A program made the translations under genes and the position numbers. Source: Serratia liquefaciens (GTDB lineage: Bacteria > Pseudomonadota > Gammaproteobacteria > Enterobacterales > Enterobacteriaceae). Taken from it: 64,000 nucleotides of DNA. The stretch lies in NCBI RefSeq assembly GCF_027594825.1, contig NZ_CP088930.1:1488001-1552000 (forward strand), given 5' to 3'. Under the pieces are notes generated by a model. That model did no database searches. It was not told the origin of the DNA and saw only the letters and a list, made by a program, of their open reading frames with translations. Below, piece after piece: positions 39,168-48,158 of this stretch. Position 1 is the stretch's first letter. Each line of letters opens with the position of its first letter.

Positions 39168-39632
39168 ATGAGCCCATTGAAAGCCGGTGACACAGCGCCG
39201 AAGTTTAGTTTGCCTGACCAGGACGGTGAGGAAATTAATTTGGCCGACTTCCAGGGACAGCGAGTGCTTGTTTATTTTTATCCCAAGGCGATGACGCCGG
39301 GCTGTACCGTACAGGCCTGCGGTTTGCGGGATAACATGGATGACTTGAAAAAAGCGGGTGTCGAAGTTCTGGGCATCAGCACGGATAAACCAGAGAAACT
39401 GTCGCGTTTTGCCGAGAAAGAGTTGTTAAATTTCACGTTGTTGTCTGATGAGGATCATCAGGTAGCGCAGCAGTTCGGCGTTTGGGGTGAGAAAACCTTC
39501 ATGGGGAAAACCTATGACGGCATTCACCGCATCAGCTTCCTGATCGACGCCAAAGGCAAGGTTGAAAAAGTGTTTGATGATTTCAAGACCACCAATCATC
39601 ACGACATCGTTCTGGATTACCTGCAACAATAA
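39168..39632 (+). CDS. bcp: Bcp, thiol peroxidase (peroxiredoxin)
   Basis: A 154-residue atypical two-Cys peroxiredoxin reducing peroxides with thioredoxin. The peroxidatic C46 and resolving C51 lie in TPGCTVQACGLRD. YFYPKAMTPG and SRFAEKELLNFTLLSDEDHQV are family-typical. The ATG at 39168 follows the gcvR stop immediately; a GTG one codon earlier is less likely. Confidence 0.96.
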   Translation: MSPLKAGDTAPKFSLPDQDGEEINLADFQGQRVLVYFYPKAMTPGCTVQACGLRDNMDDLKKAGVEVLGISTDKPEKLSRFAEKELLNFTLLSDEDHQVAQQFGVWGEKTFMGKTYDGIHRISFLIDAKGKVEKVFDDFKTTNHHDIVLDYLQQ

Positions 39633-39638
39633 TTATCA

Positions 39639-39665
39639 CGAAGCGCAGCGGCCTGCTGCGCTTCG
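39639..39665. terminator. Hairpin between bcp and perM
   Basis: CGAAGCGCAG / CTGCGCTTCG stem with a 7-base loop between convergent genes. There is no T-run, so termination is only probable. Confidence 0.5.
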
Positions 39666-39675
39666 TTATCCCCGC

Positions 39676-40746
39676 TTATTCCTGTTCCGTCTCTACCCGC
39701 AGTTCGTCCGGCCAGGCATGGATCACCGCCTTCACCAAGGTTGCCAGCGGGATAGCAAAGAACACCCCCCAGAAGCCCCACAGCCCGCCAAAGACAATCA
39801 CCGACAGAATAATCACCAGCGGATGCAGGTTGACCGCTTCAGAGAACAGAATCGGCACCAGCAGGTTGCCATCCAGTCCCTGCACCACCAGATAGGCGAC
39901 GATCAGCGTCCAGAAATCGGCGCCGACGCCCCATTGGAACATCGCCACCACCACCACCGGAATGGTCACCAGTACCGCGCCGATATAGGGGATCAGCACC
40001 GAGAAACCGACCAGCACCGCCAGCAACAGCGAATAACGCATATCCAGCACCGCGAACACCAGATAGGTCGCCACCCCGACGATCACCATCTCCAGCACCT
40101 TACCGCGAATGTAGTTGGTGATCTGCTGGTTCATTTCGATCCACACCTGCCCGGCCAGCCCGCGGTTGCGTGGCAATACCCGGCGCACCGCATTGAGCAT
40201 CTGTTCCTTGTCCTTCAACAGGAAGAACATCATCATCGGAACCAGGATCAGATAAATCGCCAGCGTCAGCAGACCGACCAACGACGCCAGCGAGAATTTC
40301 ACCACCGACTCGCCCATGCCAGACAGGCGTCCGCGCAGGTTCTCCGCCATCATGTCGATGATGCCGGCATCCACCAGCGCCGGGTAACGCTTCGGCAACG
40401 TCGCGGCGAAGTTATAGAACTGGTTGAGCATGCCCGGCAGATCGGTCATCAGGTTGATGCCCTGTTGCCAGGCGGTCGGCGCCACCACGAAGACCAGCAG
40501 CATCGCGATACCGGCAAACAGGATCATCACCATGCTTGCCGCCCAATTACGCGAACAGCCGATGCGCTGCAACCGCGCGGTCGGCCACTCCAGCAGGTAA
40601 GCCAGCACTATGGCCACCAGCAGCGGGGTCAGAATGCCATGCAGAAAATAGAGAATGAGGAACCCGGCGAGCAGAATCACCAACAGCGCGATGGCTTGCG
40701 GATCGGTAAAGCGGCGGCGGTACCACTGTAATAACATCTCCAGCAT
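39676..40746 (-). CDS. perM: PerM, AI-2E-family membrane protein
   Basis: A 356-residue protein with about eight membrane helices, including an N-terminal hairpin (IALLVILLAGFLILYFLHGILTPLLVAIVLAYLLEW) and the conserved GxxxGLWGFWGVFFAIPLA block near the end. It is the homolog of E. coli PerM/YfgO. Members are proposed permeases or ion-driven exporters; the substrate here is unknown. Confidence 0.88.
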   Translation of the reverse strand: MLEMLLQWYRRRFTDPQAIALLVILLAGFLILYFLHGILTPLLVAIVLAYLLEWPTARLQRIGCSRNWAASMVMILFAGIAMLLVFVVAPTAWQQGINLMTDLPGMLNQFYNFAATLPKRYPALVDAGIIDMMAENLRGRLSGMGESVVKFSLASLVGLLTLAIYLILVPMMMFFLLKDKEQMLNAVRRVLPRNRGLAGQVWIEMNQQITNYIRGKVLEMVIVGVATYLVFAVLDMRYSLLLAVLVGFSVLIPYIGAVLVTIPVVVVAMFQWGVGADFWTLIVAYLVVQGLDGNLLVPILFSEAVNLHPLVIILSVIVFGGLWGFWGVFFAIPLATLVKAVIHAWPDELRVETEQE

Positions 40747-40952
40747 CAGAGAGGGCTCCTAGAGGTTTGACTGGCAGGCATTGCTGTTCCTGTAATAAGT
40801 ATTATTGACCCTACGCTGGCTAAGCCAAAAGAGGAAAGGCTGAAGGCCGGGTATTCAGCGTATGGTTGTACCATGCCGCCCCTTCGCCATCCAGCGATTG
40901 TCAGCACAGACAGGGGGGGAAAGAAAATGATCGATTTGCTGCAGGGAAAATC

Positions 40953-40983
40953 GCGGCGGTTTAGCTGTAGGCCAAACCGCCGC
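40953..40983 (-). terminator. Terminator of the FcuA-like receptor gene
   Basis: GCGGCGGTTT / AAACCGCCGC with an 11-base loop 20 bases past the receptor stop codon. On the minus strand it is followed by GATTTTCCC. Confidence 0.65.
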
Positions 40984-41005
40984 TATGCCATCAGGCCTGA
41001 GAAGA

Positions 41006-43204
41006 TCAGAAGTCGTAAGTCAGCGAGGCTTTAAGGGTGCGCGATTGCCCCTGGAAGATATAGGTGCCGTTGCTCTCCACGCTGGACCAGTACTTCTCGT
41101 TGGTGACGTTATCCACGCCAACACGCCAAACCATGGTGTTTTGATCCGCGTTCATACGCATGCGGTAGCGCACCCCGAGATCCAGCGTGGTGTAACTGTC
41201 GAGTTTCTTGGTGTTCGCCGCATCGGCAAACTGCGAGCCGGTATGGCGAACCCTGGCGGTCGCAGTCAGACCTTCAACCGGTTGAATGTCATACTCGGCG
41301 CCCATCACCATATAGAAATTCGCAACGCCAATAGCGTCCTTGCCGTCGTTGGTGCCGTTTTTGGTTTTGGTCAACTCGGGTGACAACCAGGTGGTGCTGC
41401 CGTTAAGGCGTAACCCGAGCATCGGCTCACCGAACACGTTCAGTTCCACACCGCGGTTACGTTGCTCACCATCCAGCGCATAATAATTCTCGCTGTTGAG
41501 CATGGCCGAAGGTTTCTTGATTTCAAACAGCGCCAGCGAACCGCCCACACGTTCGAAATCAACCTTCACCCCCACTTCATTTTGTTTGGAACGGGCGATG
41601 CCGGTGCTCTGGCCGAAGTTAGTGGCTTCCTTCGGCGCATTGTCCCCCGGCTGCAACGCTTCGGTATGGTTGGCGTAGAACGACACCTCCTCCCACGGCT
41701 TGTACACCAGACCCAAGGTGGGCATCCAGCGGCTTTGGGTATAACGGGACGAGGTATCCTCCAGGCCGGTGGCGTTGCTGTAGTTGCGTACCACCACTTT
41801 TTGATGGCGCGCCGCTGCGGTTAACAGCACCCGATCGCTAAAGAACCCCAAAGTATCGCTGAACAGCCAACCCTGGGTGCGATTACGGGCGGTGGTTAAC
41901 GGATCGGAATAGTTGCCGCCAAAGTAAGCGTTATCCGGCACCGCCACATCGTGATTGTCATAAATATTGGTCGTCGGGTTGTTGGCCGACATGCGCCAGG
42001 CGGTTTTATCGCGTTTGATTTGCGCAGAGTAACCCACGTTTACTTTGTGCGAGACATCCCAGGTATTGAATTCGCCGCTGACCCCGGCCATGCCGCTGAA
42101 CGCATCGATAATACGGTTGGTGTCCAGACGCCCTACCGTGGCGTCACCGTTGGTATTAATCAGCTTGGGTGCACTGTAGAGCCCGGTTTCATGGGCATGC
42201 TGCGCGCCCAGCCCTGTGTAGACCTTCCAGCGTTGAGTGAGGTCATATTCCGCCTTCACCATACCGAATTCGTTTTCGATATCGCTGTAACCCCATTTCT
42301 GGCTGTAATTCTTGGCCGGATCCGGCACCGCAGGAATAAAATCAACGCCGCTGATGTTGACCCCCATGGTACCGCCATGGAAAGTTTTTTTCTGATAACC
42401 GAAATCCAGCGAGGTGCGGAAGCGATCGCCACGGTAATCCAGCCCCACCGAGGCCAGCGTGGTACGGCGTTTATCGTCGCTAGCTACCGCTTCACCTTCG
42501 CGGTGCACCAGGTTCACCCGCGCGCCAAACTGGTTGTCGTCACCAAAACGGCGGCCTACATCCAGCTTGCCACCGACCTGAGAGTCAGAGGTGTAATCGA
42601 TGCCCACCTGCGTGGTAGGCGTCTCTTCCGCACGTTTGGGTTCGAGGTTTATCATACCGCCCACCCCACTGGTGGCTACGCCGTTGAGCAAGGCGTTAGC
42701 GCCTTTGAACACCTCCACGCGCTCCAGCATTTGGGTATCCATAACCTGACGCGGTACCACGCCCGACAGACCGCCCATGGTCATGTCGTCGCCATCCAGT
42801 TGGAAACCGCGAATGCGGTAGGTTTCGGCGAAGTTGCCGTAACCCTGCACCGCCTGAACGCCCGCGTCATTGCTGATGACATCGGCAATGGTTTTCGCCT
42901 GTTGATCCTGCACCAGCTTCGCGGTGTAGCCGACCACGTTAAAAGGTACGTCCATGGCTTTTTGTTCGCCCAGCATCCCCAGACGTCCGCCATGCGCGAT
43001 TTGCCCATCGAGATAAGCGGGAATCAGATCTTCGCCGCCGGCTTTAAAGTCGCTCTCTTTGGTGGCCTGAACCACCAGGGTTTCTTCTTGATTTTTTTTG
43101 CTGCTTTCTGCCGGAGCGGCCAGCGCCCCCTGGCTTACCGCACCGATGGCCAGCGCCAATAACGTCAGGCGCTGCGGAAATGATGTTGAACTGGTGTTGT
43201 GCAT
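41006..43204 (-). CDS. TonB-dependent siderophore receptor, FcuA/FhuA-like
   Basis: A 732-residue outer-membrane receptor. The signal peptide ends at GALA/APAES. The TonB box is ETLVVQA. The plug contains MDVPFNVVGYTAKLVQDQQAKTI, YRIRGFQLDGDDMTMGGL and ERVEVFKGANALLNGVATSGVGGMINLEPKRA, followed by a barrel ending TLKASLTYDF. The plug pattern is that of ferrichrome and hydroxamate receptors such as Yersinia FcuA. It lies 60 bases after a YncE-like lipoprotein gene in the same orientation, repeating the layout of the locus at 24-27.5 kb. Ligand is inferred only. Confidence 0.85.
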   Translation of the reverse strand: MHNTSSTSFPQRLTLLALAIGAVSQGALAAPAESSKKNQEETLVVQATKESDFKAGGEDLIPAYLDGQIAHGGRLGMLGEQKAMDVPFNVVGYTAKLVQDQQAKTIADVISNDAGVQAVQGYGNFAETYRIRGFQLDGDDMTMGGLSGVVPRQVMDTQMLERVEVFKGANALLNGVATSGVGGMINLEPKRAEETPTTQVGIDYTSDSQVGGKLDVGRRFGDDNQFGARVNLVHREGEAVASDDKRRTTLASVGLDYRGDRFRTSLDFGYQKKTFHGGTMGVNISGVDFIPAVPDPAKNYSQKWGYSDIENEFGMVKAEYDLTQRWKVYTGLGAQHAHETGLYSAPKLINTNGDATVGRLDTNRIIDAFSGMAGVSGEFNTWDVSHKVNVGYSAQIKRDKTAWRMSANNPTTNIYDNHDVAVPDNAYFGGNYSDPLTTARNRTQGWLFSDTLGFFSDRVLLTAAARHQKVVVRNYSNATGLEDTSSRYTQSRWMPTLGLVYKPWEEVSFYANHTEALQPGDNAPKEATNFGQSTGIARSKQNEVGVKVDFERVGGSLALFEIKKPSAMLNSENYYALDGEQRNRGVELNVFGEPMLGLRLNGSTTWLSPELTKTKNGTNDGKDAIGVANFYMVMGAEYDIQPVEGLTATARVRHTGSQFADAANTKKLDSYTTLDLGVRYRMRMNADQNTMVWRVGVDNVTNEKYWSSVESNGTYIFQGQSRTLKASLTYDF

Positions 43205-43264
43205 AATTCACTCATGTACGAGGAGAAGTGGAACAAAAATGGCCCGTTGCCGGGCCGGTGTGGC

Positions 43265-44350
43265 TTATTTATTTAAATCAATGCGAACGACGCTGTCCGG
43301 CCCCTGAGTAGAGTGATCCTTATTAAAGGGCTGTTTGACGGTGACAAACAGCACCTGGCCGTCGGCCGAGAGTTGCAGGCTGTTTGGATTTGGCGTTACC
43401 GCCCAGCTCTGTTTCACGGCATAGGTTGTGGCATTGAGGCTCAGCACCTTGCCGGACTCACGCTGCGAGAGGTAGATTTCATTGCGTTTGGCATTGAACA
43501 CCACCGCCAGAGAGTCGCCAACATCCAACTGCTTGAGCAGTTTTCCAGTGTGGATATCCAGCACCAGCGTGGTTTTGGCTTTGGAATTGTCGGTCACAAA
43601 CAGGCGTCCGGTTTCGCTGTCTTCCGCCAGGTTAAGCAGCAGCGCCGGCTTATCGCCCAGCGGCTTCCAGCGTTTTTCGATTCGGTTGTTTTTCGGGTTG
43701 ATGACCAGAATTTCACCGCTGCCGTTCGCGGCGTACAAACGCTGGGTTTGTTCCGAGTAATGCAGGCCGGTCATCCATTTGCCGGTGTTTTTGATCCGCG
43801 CTTTTAATTTCAGCGTGTTGGCGTCAACCACCCAAATCAACGCCGGGTCGGCCACTGCGCCTATGTACAGCGTATCTTTGTGCAGCAGAATTTGACGCGC
43901 GCCATACGGCAGGCCTTTCTCGTTTCGTTCACTAAACAGCAAGCGGCCTTTCACTTTGCCGTCGGCGGTATTGATCGCGCTGATTCCGCCGTCCAGGGAA
44001 TTAGTGACATAAAGAGTTTTGCCATCAGGGGAGATCTGCATAGCGAAGTTTTTCAGGTCGGTGTGGGTAGCGCCGAGCGTTTTCAGCGTTTTCGCATCCA
44101 GCTTATAAACCACCCCGCCCTGCACATCTTTAAAACCTTCGGAACTGGCCACGTACAAGGCATCGCCCACCGGCGTCAGCGCCATCTCGTACAGACCCTC
44201 CGCCAGATCGCGTCTAACCACGTTGTCGACAGATTGAGCCGCCGGAGCGGCAGGTTGGGCAACCGGGGAAGCAGCGTTTTGCTTAGGGGCGACACAGCCG
44301 CTCAACGCCAGTGTCATCACCACGGCGAGCGCAGAAACTTTCATCTTCAT
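43265..44350 (-). CDS. YncE-like beta-propeller lipoprotein, iron-locus copy 2
   Basis: A 361-residue exported propeller protein of the YncE type. The signal ends in a clear lipobox (LALSGC), and the +2 Val suggests outer-membrane placement. Shared blocks with YncE are GLYEMALTPVGDALYVAS, GGVVYKLDAKTL, ALIWVVDANTLKLKARIKNTGKW, DSLAVVFNAKRNEIYLSQRESGKVLSL and PNSLQLSADGQVLF. The start at 44350 has AAGGAT 8 bases upstream; the ATG at 44368 has none. A Fur-like box lies 165 bases upstream and a siderophore receptor gene follows. It is clearly diverged from copy 1, so this is not a recent duplication. Confidence 0.88.
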   Translation of the reverse strand: MKMKVSALAVVMTLALSGCVAPKQNAASPVAQPAAPAAQSVDNVVRRDLAEGLYEMALTPVGDALYVASSEGFKDVQGGVVYKLDAKTLKTLGATHTDLKNFAMQISPDGKTLYVTNSLDGGISAINTADGKVKGRLLFSERNEKGLPYGARQILLHKDTLYIGAVADPALIWVVDANTLKLKARIKNTGKWMTGLHYSEQTQRLYAANGSGEILVINPKNNRIEKRWKPLGDKPALLLNLAEDSETGRLFVTDNSKAKTTLVLDIHTGKLLKQLDVGDSLAVVFNAKRNEIYLSQRESGKVLSLNATTYAVKQSWAVTPNPNSLQLSADGQVLFVTVKQPFNKDHSTQGPDSVVRIDLNK

Positions 44351-44514
44351 CAGGAAATCCTTGGCCATATAAACTGATTGAGTGGAGGCTCTTGCGGATT
44401 ATTTTTGGCTTTCTCAACAGGAGAAATGAGCTCCACCGTACTTCTCAATGTTTCCTTGTGACTGGGGGTCACTTTATCGCAGGCGGCTGGACCGCCTCAG
44501 TTACGAATAACAAA

Positions 44515-44533
44515 GAGAATAATAATCATACTC
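44515..44533 (-). promoter_or_regulatory. Fur box upstream of the second YncE-like gene
   Basis: GAGAATAATAATCATACTC matches 15 of 19 positions of the Fur consensus. It lies in the divergent region between the propeller lipoprotein and the di-Mop gene. Confidence 0.68.
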
Positions 44534-44700
44534 ATTACTTTTTTGGCAGGCAAATGCAATTGGTCCGCTTAATCATGCGAAAGCACCATAAAGCGAATAC
44601 ACCCATCGTTCACATAATTATTCCGCTGCATTGGCAAACGAGACAATAAATGGTCATGCTGTAAGGCCATCTCATCCTCATGTCTGACCAAGGAGAATTT

Positions 44701-45129
44701 ATGTCAGTTTCAGCCCGTAACCAGTTATCCGGCATCGTGTCTGCCGTCGCTAAAGGCGCAGTTAATGACGAGGTGGAAATCACTTTGCCGGGCGGCGAGA
44801 AGCTAGTCGCTATTGTGACGGTGCAAAGCCAGCAGTCGCTTGGCCTGGTCACCGGAAAGGAAGCGGTGGCGCTGATTAAGGCCCCCTGGGTTATTTTGGC
44901 TTCGGAAGACTGCGGGCTGCGTTTCTCCGCCCGCAATCAATTCGCCGGAGAAGTCAGTGCAGTGGAGCAAGGGGCGGTGAACAGCACCGTGCACATTAAA
45001 ACGGATGCCGGTTTCAAACTGACCTCGGTGATCACCAATGAAAGCCTGCAAGAGATGGCGTTGAAGAACGGCGCTCGTGTCATCGCTCTGGTCAAAGCCT
45101 CTTCCGTGCTGCTCGCCGTCAGGGCATAG
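44701..45129 (+). CDS. Di-Mop (molbindin) molybdate-binding protein
   Basis: A 142-residue protein made of two tandem Mop/TOBE units beginning SARNQLSGIVSAVAKGAVNDEVEI and SARNQFAGEVSAVEQGAVNSTVHI, each ending with an ALIKA/ALVKAS strand. Such molbindins bind molybdate or tungstate as oligomers and buffer it in the cytoplasm. AAGGAG lies 7 bases before the ATG at 44701. It is divergent from the YncE-like lipoprotein. The molybdenum enzyme NapA is in the same window, but no direct link is evident. Confidence 0.9.
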   Translation: MSVSARNQLSGIVSAVAKGAVNDEVEITLPGGEKLVAIVTVQSQQSLGLVTGKEAVALIKAPWVILASEDCGLRFSARNQFAGEVSAVEQGAVNSTVHIKTDAGFKLTSVITNESLQEMALKNGARVIALVKASSVLLAVRA

Positions 45130-45144
45130 TTTCAGCGTCCTTTC

Positions 45145-45168
45145 AAGCCCGCATCGGCGGGCTTTTTA
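45145..45168 (+). terminator. Terminator after the di-Mop gene
   Basis: AGCCCGC-ATCG-GCGGGCT followed by TTTT. Confidence 0.88.
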
Positions 45169-45188
45169 GTGGGCAAGTGCCTGGGGCA

Positions 45189-45806
45189 TTACTTTATCCC
45201 TTGCTCGACAAGCAGTCCGACGGCGATCAACACCATGGCCGCGCCGGAAAAACGGCTGACAACCCGTGCAGCCTGCGGGCGCGTCTGCAGTACCGACTGC
45301 GAGCCATACCCCACGATCAAATAAACCAACCCGCAGCTGATCAGATGCAACAGGCCAAGCGCGAGAATTTGGGTCGGGATCGACCAACTGGCGCTCGCGT
45401 CGGTGAACTGCGGCAGCAGAGCCAAAAACAACAGAAATACCTTGGGATTCAGGCCGCTGACGCAAATGCCCTTGCCGGCCCAACGCAGCCAGGAGCCGGA
45501 CGCCTGCGCATCGCCGGCGCTCGGCGTCGGGGGATTGCGCAGCATGTTTATACCAATCCAGAACAGGTAGCCGGCCCCCAGCAGGGTGAGCGCCGTAAGG
45601 GCCATAGGATTGCCTGTCACCAAAGCGCCCACGCCTGCCGCGACGATCGCAATAGCGATAAGGTGCCCACACAGCAACCCTGCCACCGCAGGCAGCACTA
45701 CCCGCCCACGAATGCCGGCCGAGATGATATACGCCCAGTCCAGACCCGGCGTAATCACGAACAGAATCGAAACGGCCCAGAAAGCTGCAAAAATGGCCGG
45801 CGTCAT
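45189..45806 (-). CDS. LysE/RhtB-family amino-acid exporter
   Basis: A 205-residue inner-membrane exporter with about six helices. The LysE-family entry FWAVSILFVITPGLDWAYIISAGIRGR is complete, with the usual PG kink; the conserved GLNPKVFLLFLALLPQF is also present. The start at 45806 (MTPAIFAAF) has a run of G residues upstream. It is divergent from an Lrp-family regulator gene 200 bases away, the classic arrangement in which the amino acid to be exported controls its own exporter. The substrate is not predictable. Confidence 0.9.
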   Translation of the reverse strand: MTPAIFAAFWAVSILFVITPGLDWAYIISAGIRGRVVLPAVAGLLCGHLIAIAIVAAGVGALVTGNPMALTALTLLGAGYLFWIGINMLRNPPTPSAGDAQASGSWLRWAGKGICVSGLNPKVFLLFLALLPQFTDASASWSIPTQILALGLLHLISCGLVYLIVGYGSQSVLQTRPQAARVVSRFSGAAMVLIAVGLLVEQGIK

Positions 45807-46006
45807 AAATATCCCCCCCGCCACCGACACCCGGCAGTTTGGCTTATCCATTTAATCACTTGGCGTTCCTCCGGTGGACAGCGTTAACAGGCCGAAAGCC
45901 ATTTATGTCCAAAGTTGTTCAATTATTGAAAAGAATATCCCCAAGTTGTTAGAATGTGGTTTCAATTATTTGCTTATAAATCGCAAATTGAGGGAAATTT
46001 TTCCAA

Positions 46007-46462
46007 ATGGACAAGATTGACCGCAAAATCCTTGCTGAACTTCAGTTTGATGGGCGTCTTTCTGTTACCGACCTGGCTGACCGAATTGGGCTGAGCGTTT
46101 CCCCCTGCCACCGCCGGGTGCGAGCGCTGGAACAATCTGGCGTGATCAGAGGCTATCGTGCCCACCTCGATCCCGGCAGTCTGGGCTTTAACTTTTCCGC
46201 GCTGGTTTTCGTCACCATGCGGGAAGGGGATCGCCAGGCTGTTGAAGCCTTCGAAAACGCCATGGTGGATATTCCCCAGGTTATCCAGGCGCAGCGATTG
46301 TTCGGCGATCCCGACTACCTGTTGCATGTCATCGCCCGCGATTTACCGGCTTTTCAGCGGCTTTACGACGAACAGCTTTCCGCCCTGCCAGGCGTTCAAC
46401 GCCTGACCTCCACGCTGGTGATGAAAAGCGTGGTGCAGGACCGGCCCTTTCTGCCGTTGTAG
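46007..46462 (+). CDS. Lrp/AsnC-family transcriptional regulator
   Basis: A 151-residue regulator. The N-terminal HTH is KIDRKILAELQFDGRLSVTDLADRIGLSVSPCHRRVRALEQSG, and the C-terminal RAM ligand domain begins NFSALVFVTMREGD and includes GDPDYLLHVIARDL. It is divergent from the LysE-type exporter and is its likely activator. A small unknown gene follows after 29 bases. Confidence 0.92.
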   Translation: MDKIDRKILAELQFDGRLSVTDLADRIGLSVSPCHRRVRALEQSGVIRGYRAHLDPGSLGFNFSALVFVTMREGDRQAVEAFENAMVDIPQVIQAQRLFGDPDYLLHVIARDLPAFQRLYDEQLSALPGVQRLTSTLVMKSVVQDRPFLPL

Positions 46463-46491
46463 ATCCCAATCAAATCCAGAAGGATACAGTT

Positions 46492-46698
46492 ATGAACAGT
46501 GGTTTCGAGGACTCAAAGGCCTTGTACATCGGCATATGCACGGTGGTAGGCGATGCCTTCCTGGCGTTGGCCAATGAAGAGCATGAAACGCAAAAAGCGG
46601 ACGTGATTAATGAGCTTAAAACGGCGATTACCCGCGAAGGTAGGGATGTCAATTTGGATGAAGCGCGCGAATTGGCGATTGAGTGGCTGGAACGATAG
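46492..46698 (+). CDS. Small conserved-looking hypothetical protein
   Basis: A 68-residue, acidic, mostly helical protein (MNSGFEDSKALYIGICTVVG..., ending ARELAIEWLER). I do not recognise the family. AGAAGGA precedes the ATG by 8 bases, and codon use resembles the neighbours, so it is probably real. It follows the Lrp gene at a distance that would allow read-through transcription. No membrane segment or signal peptide is evident. Confidence 0.65.
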   Translation: MNSGFEDSKALYIGICTVVGDAFLALANEEHETQKADVINELKTAITREGRDVNLDEARELAIEWLER

Positions 46699-46770
46699 GT
46701 AACGCCGGTTACCTTGCTTTTAGGGGTGTTACCAGGGCCATAACCGCCTTCCGGGTTGCCGTTCTGGCGA

Positions 46771-46798
46771 CAAAAATGGGAGCGTTTCCGCTCCCATC
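46771..46798 (-). terminator. Terminator of the NDH-like gene
   Basis: On the minus strand GATGGGAGCG-GAAA-CGCTCCCATTTTTG, a perfect stem with T-tail just past the stop codon. Confidence 0.9.
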
Positions 46799-46804
46799 GG
46801 CTAT

Positions 46805-48013
46805 TCAGGGCACAATCACGTAATCGGGATTGGCAACGGCGAACAACGCCTGCCGATCCGCTGCCGGTGGATAAATCCACTGCGTATTGATTTCCTGTTT
46901 GATCTTTTTGCCCTCTTCGCGCGTAAAGCGCACCTGGCGATCCCAGCCTTCGGTGTAGAGCGCGCCCCAGGGACCAAGATCAAGGCAGGTAACATACTTC
47001 GGCTGGCTGTAAGGGTGCAGCGGCAAACCTAACAGTTCCGCAGCAGCATTGTGACCGGCCACGCGCCCCAGACTCATCGCATGCTGACAGGTCATCAGGT
47101 TATGATTGCCCAGCTCGTCGGTCGCCGCTTTGACCGTGTCCCCGGTGACAAAAACGCCGTCCATCGCAGGCGCATGCAGGAAAGCATCACCGACAATACG
47201 TCCGGCACTGTCGCGCTCACCCGGGATTTGTTCAACCAAGGGATGCGCCCGCACGCCGGCGGCCAAAATCACCGTATCGGTGGCGATGCGCTCACCGCTC
47301 GACAAGGTCACGCTGCCTGCGTCAATCCCCGTAACGCGAACCCCGGCTCGAGATTCAACGCCACATTCTTCCAGCGCCTGGCGGATCACCACCGCAGGTT
47401 CAGCCCCCATGCCGGCGCCCACTTCGGCCGCCGTATCGACAATCACCACGCGAATATCGGCTTGGTTGCCCAAAATGGCACGTAAGCGCATCGGCATTTC
47501 AGCGGCGCTTTCCAGCCCGGTAAGCCCCCCGCCGACCACCACCACGGTATTGCGTGCCGGGGTATCCGGTTGAGTCGCCAGCGCTTTTAAATGGGCATCC
47601 AGCCGTTGTGCACTTTGCAGCGTATCGACATTAAAACCATGCTCGGCAAAACCGGCAACCGCAGGCACGAACAGTTTGCTGCCGGTTGCCACTACCAGGC
47701 GGTCATACGCCAACTGAAGTTTTTTCCCCTCGGCGCTCTCCACCACCAGCGTCTTGTTTTCGCCGTCTATCTGCTCAACCAGACCGGCCAGATGACGAAC
47801 ACCAATCGCAGCGAGCTGTGCCGAGATGTCCGGACTCATATTTTCCAGTACGGCCTCGTACAATCTTGGGCGGATCGTGACGTTCGGGGTCGGCGAAACC
47901 ATCGTTACCTCAACGCTCTGTTCCTTACCGGCAAGCGCTACGGCTCGCATGGCGGAGACGGCGGCCCAAAACCCGGCAAAACCAGAACCGGCGATCACTA
48001 TTTTCTGCGTCAT
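46805..48013 (-). CDS. NDH-2-like FAD-dependent pyridine nucleotide oxidoreductase
   Basis: A 402-residue flavoprotein. The FAD-binding GSGFAGFWAA begins at residue 10, the NAD(P)-binding GGGLTGLESAAEM lies near residue 165, and the second FAD motif is GVFVTGDTV. It resembles type II NADH dehydrogenases and related single-subunit oxidoreductases, but has no obvious C-terminal membrane anchor. The electron acceptor is unknown. The gene lies downstream of an Rrf2-family regulator in the same orientation, 145 bases away, a pairing that suggests redox or iron-sulfur control. Confidence 0.85.
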   Translation of the reverse strand: MTQKIVIAGSGFAGFWAAVSAMRAVALAGKEQSVEVTMVSPTPNVTIRPRLYEAVLENMSPDISAQLAAIGVRHLAGLVEQIDGENKTLVVESAEGKKLQLAYDRLVVATGSKLFVPAVAGFAEHGFNVDTLQSAQRLDAHLKALATQPDTPARNTVVVVGGGLTGLESAAEMPMRLRAILGNQADIRVVIVDTAAEVGAGMGAEPAVVIRQALEECGVESRAGVRVTGIDAGSVTLSSGERIATDTVILAAGVRAHPLVEQIPGERDSAGRIVGDAFLHAPAMDGVFVTGDTVKAATDELGNHNLMTCQHAMSLGRVAGHNAAAELLGLPLHPYSQPKYVTCLDLGPWGALYTEGWDRQVRFTREEGKKIKQEINTQWIYPPAADRQALFAVANPDYVIVP

Positions 48014-48158
48014 GGAATGACTCCTTCAAATACCTGTTGTCGAGCGCCTGAGGTGTTTTTCAGGCGAATTTTACCGCTCCGCCCCTGAAAAAGGGTGCAG
48101 AAGGGTGACCGCCTGTGGCACACAGGCGGGTAAAAACATCAGAGAAATTACGGGGGCG

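Noticed and set aside
39562..40731. 389-codon plus-strand frame across bcp and perM
   Set aside because: Overlaps bcp in frame shift and lies antisense to all of perM, which has clear membrane helices; its translation is His/Gln-rich noise.
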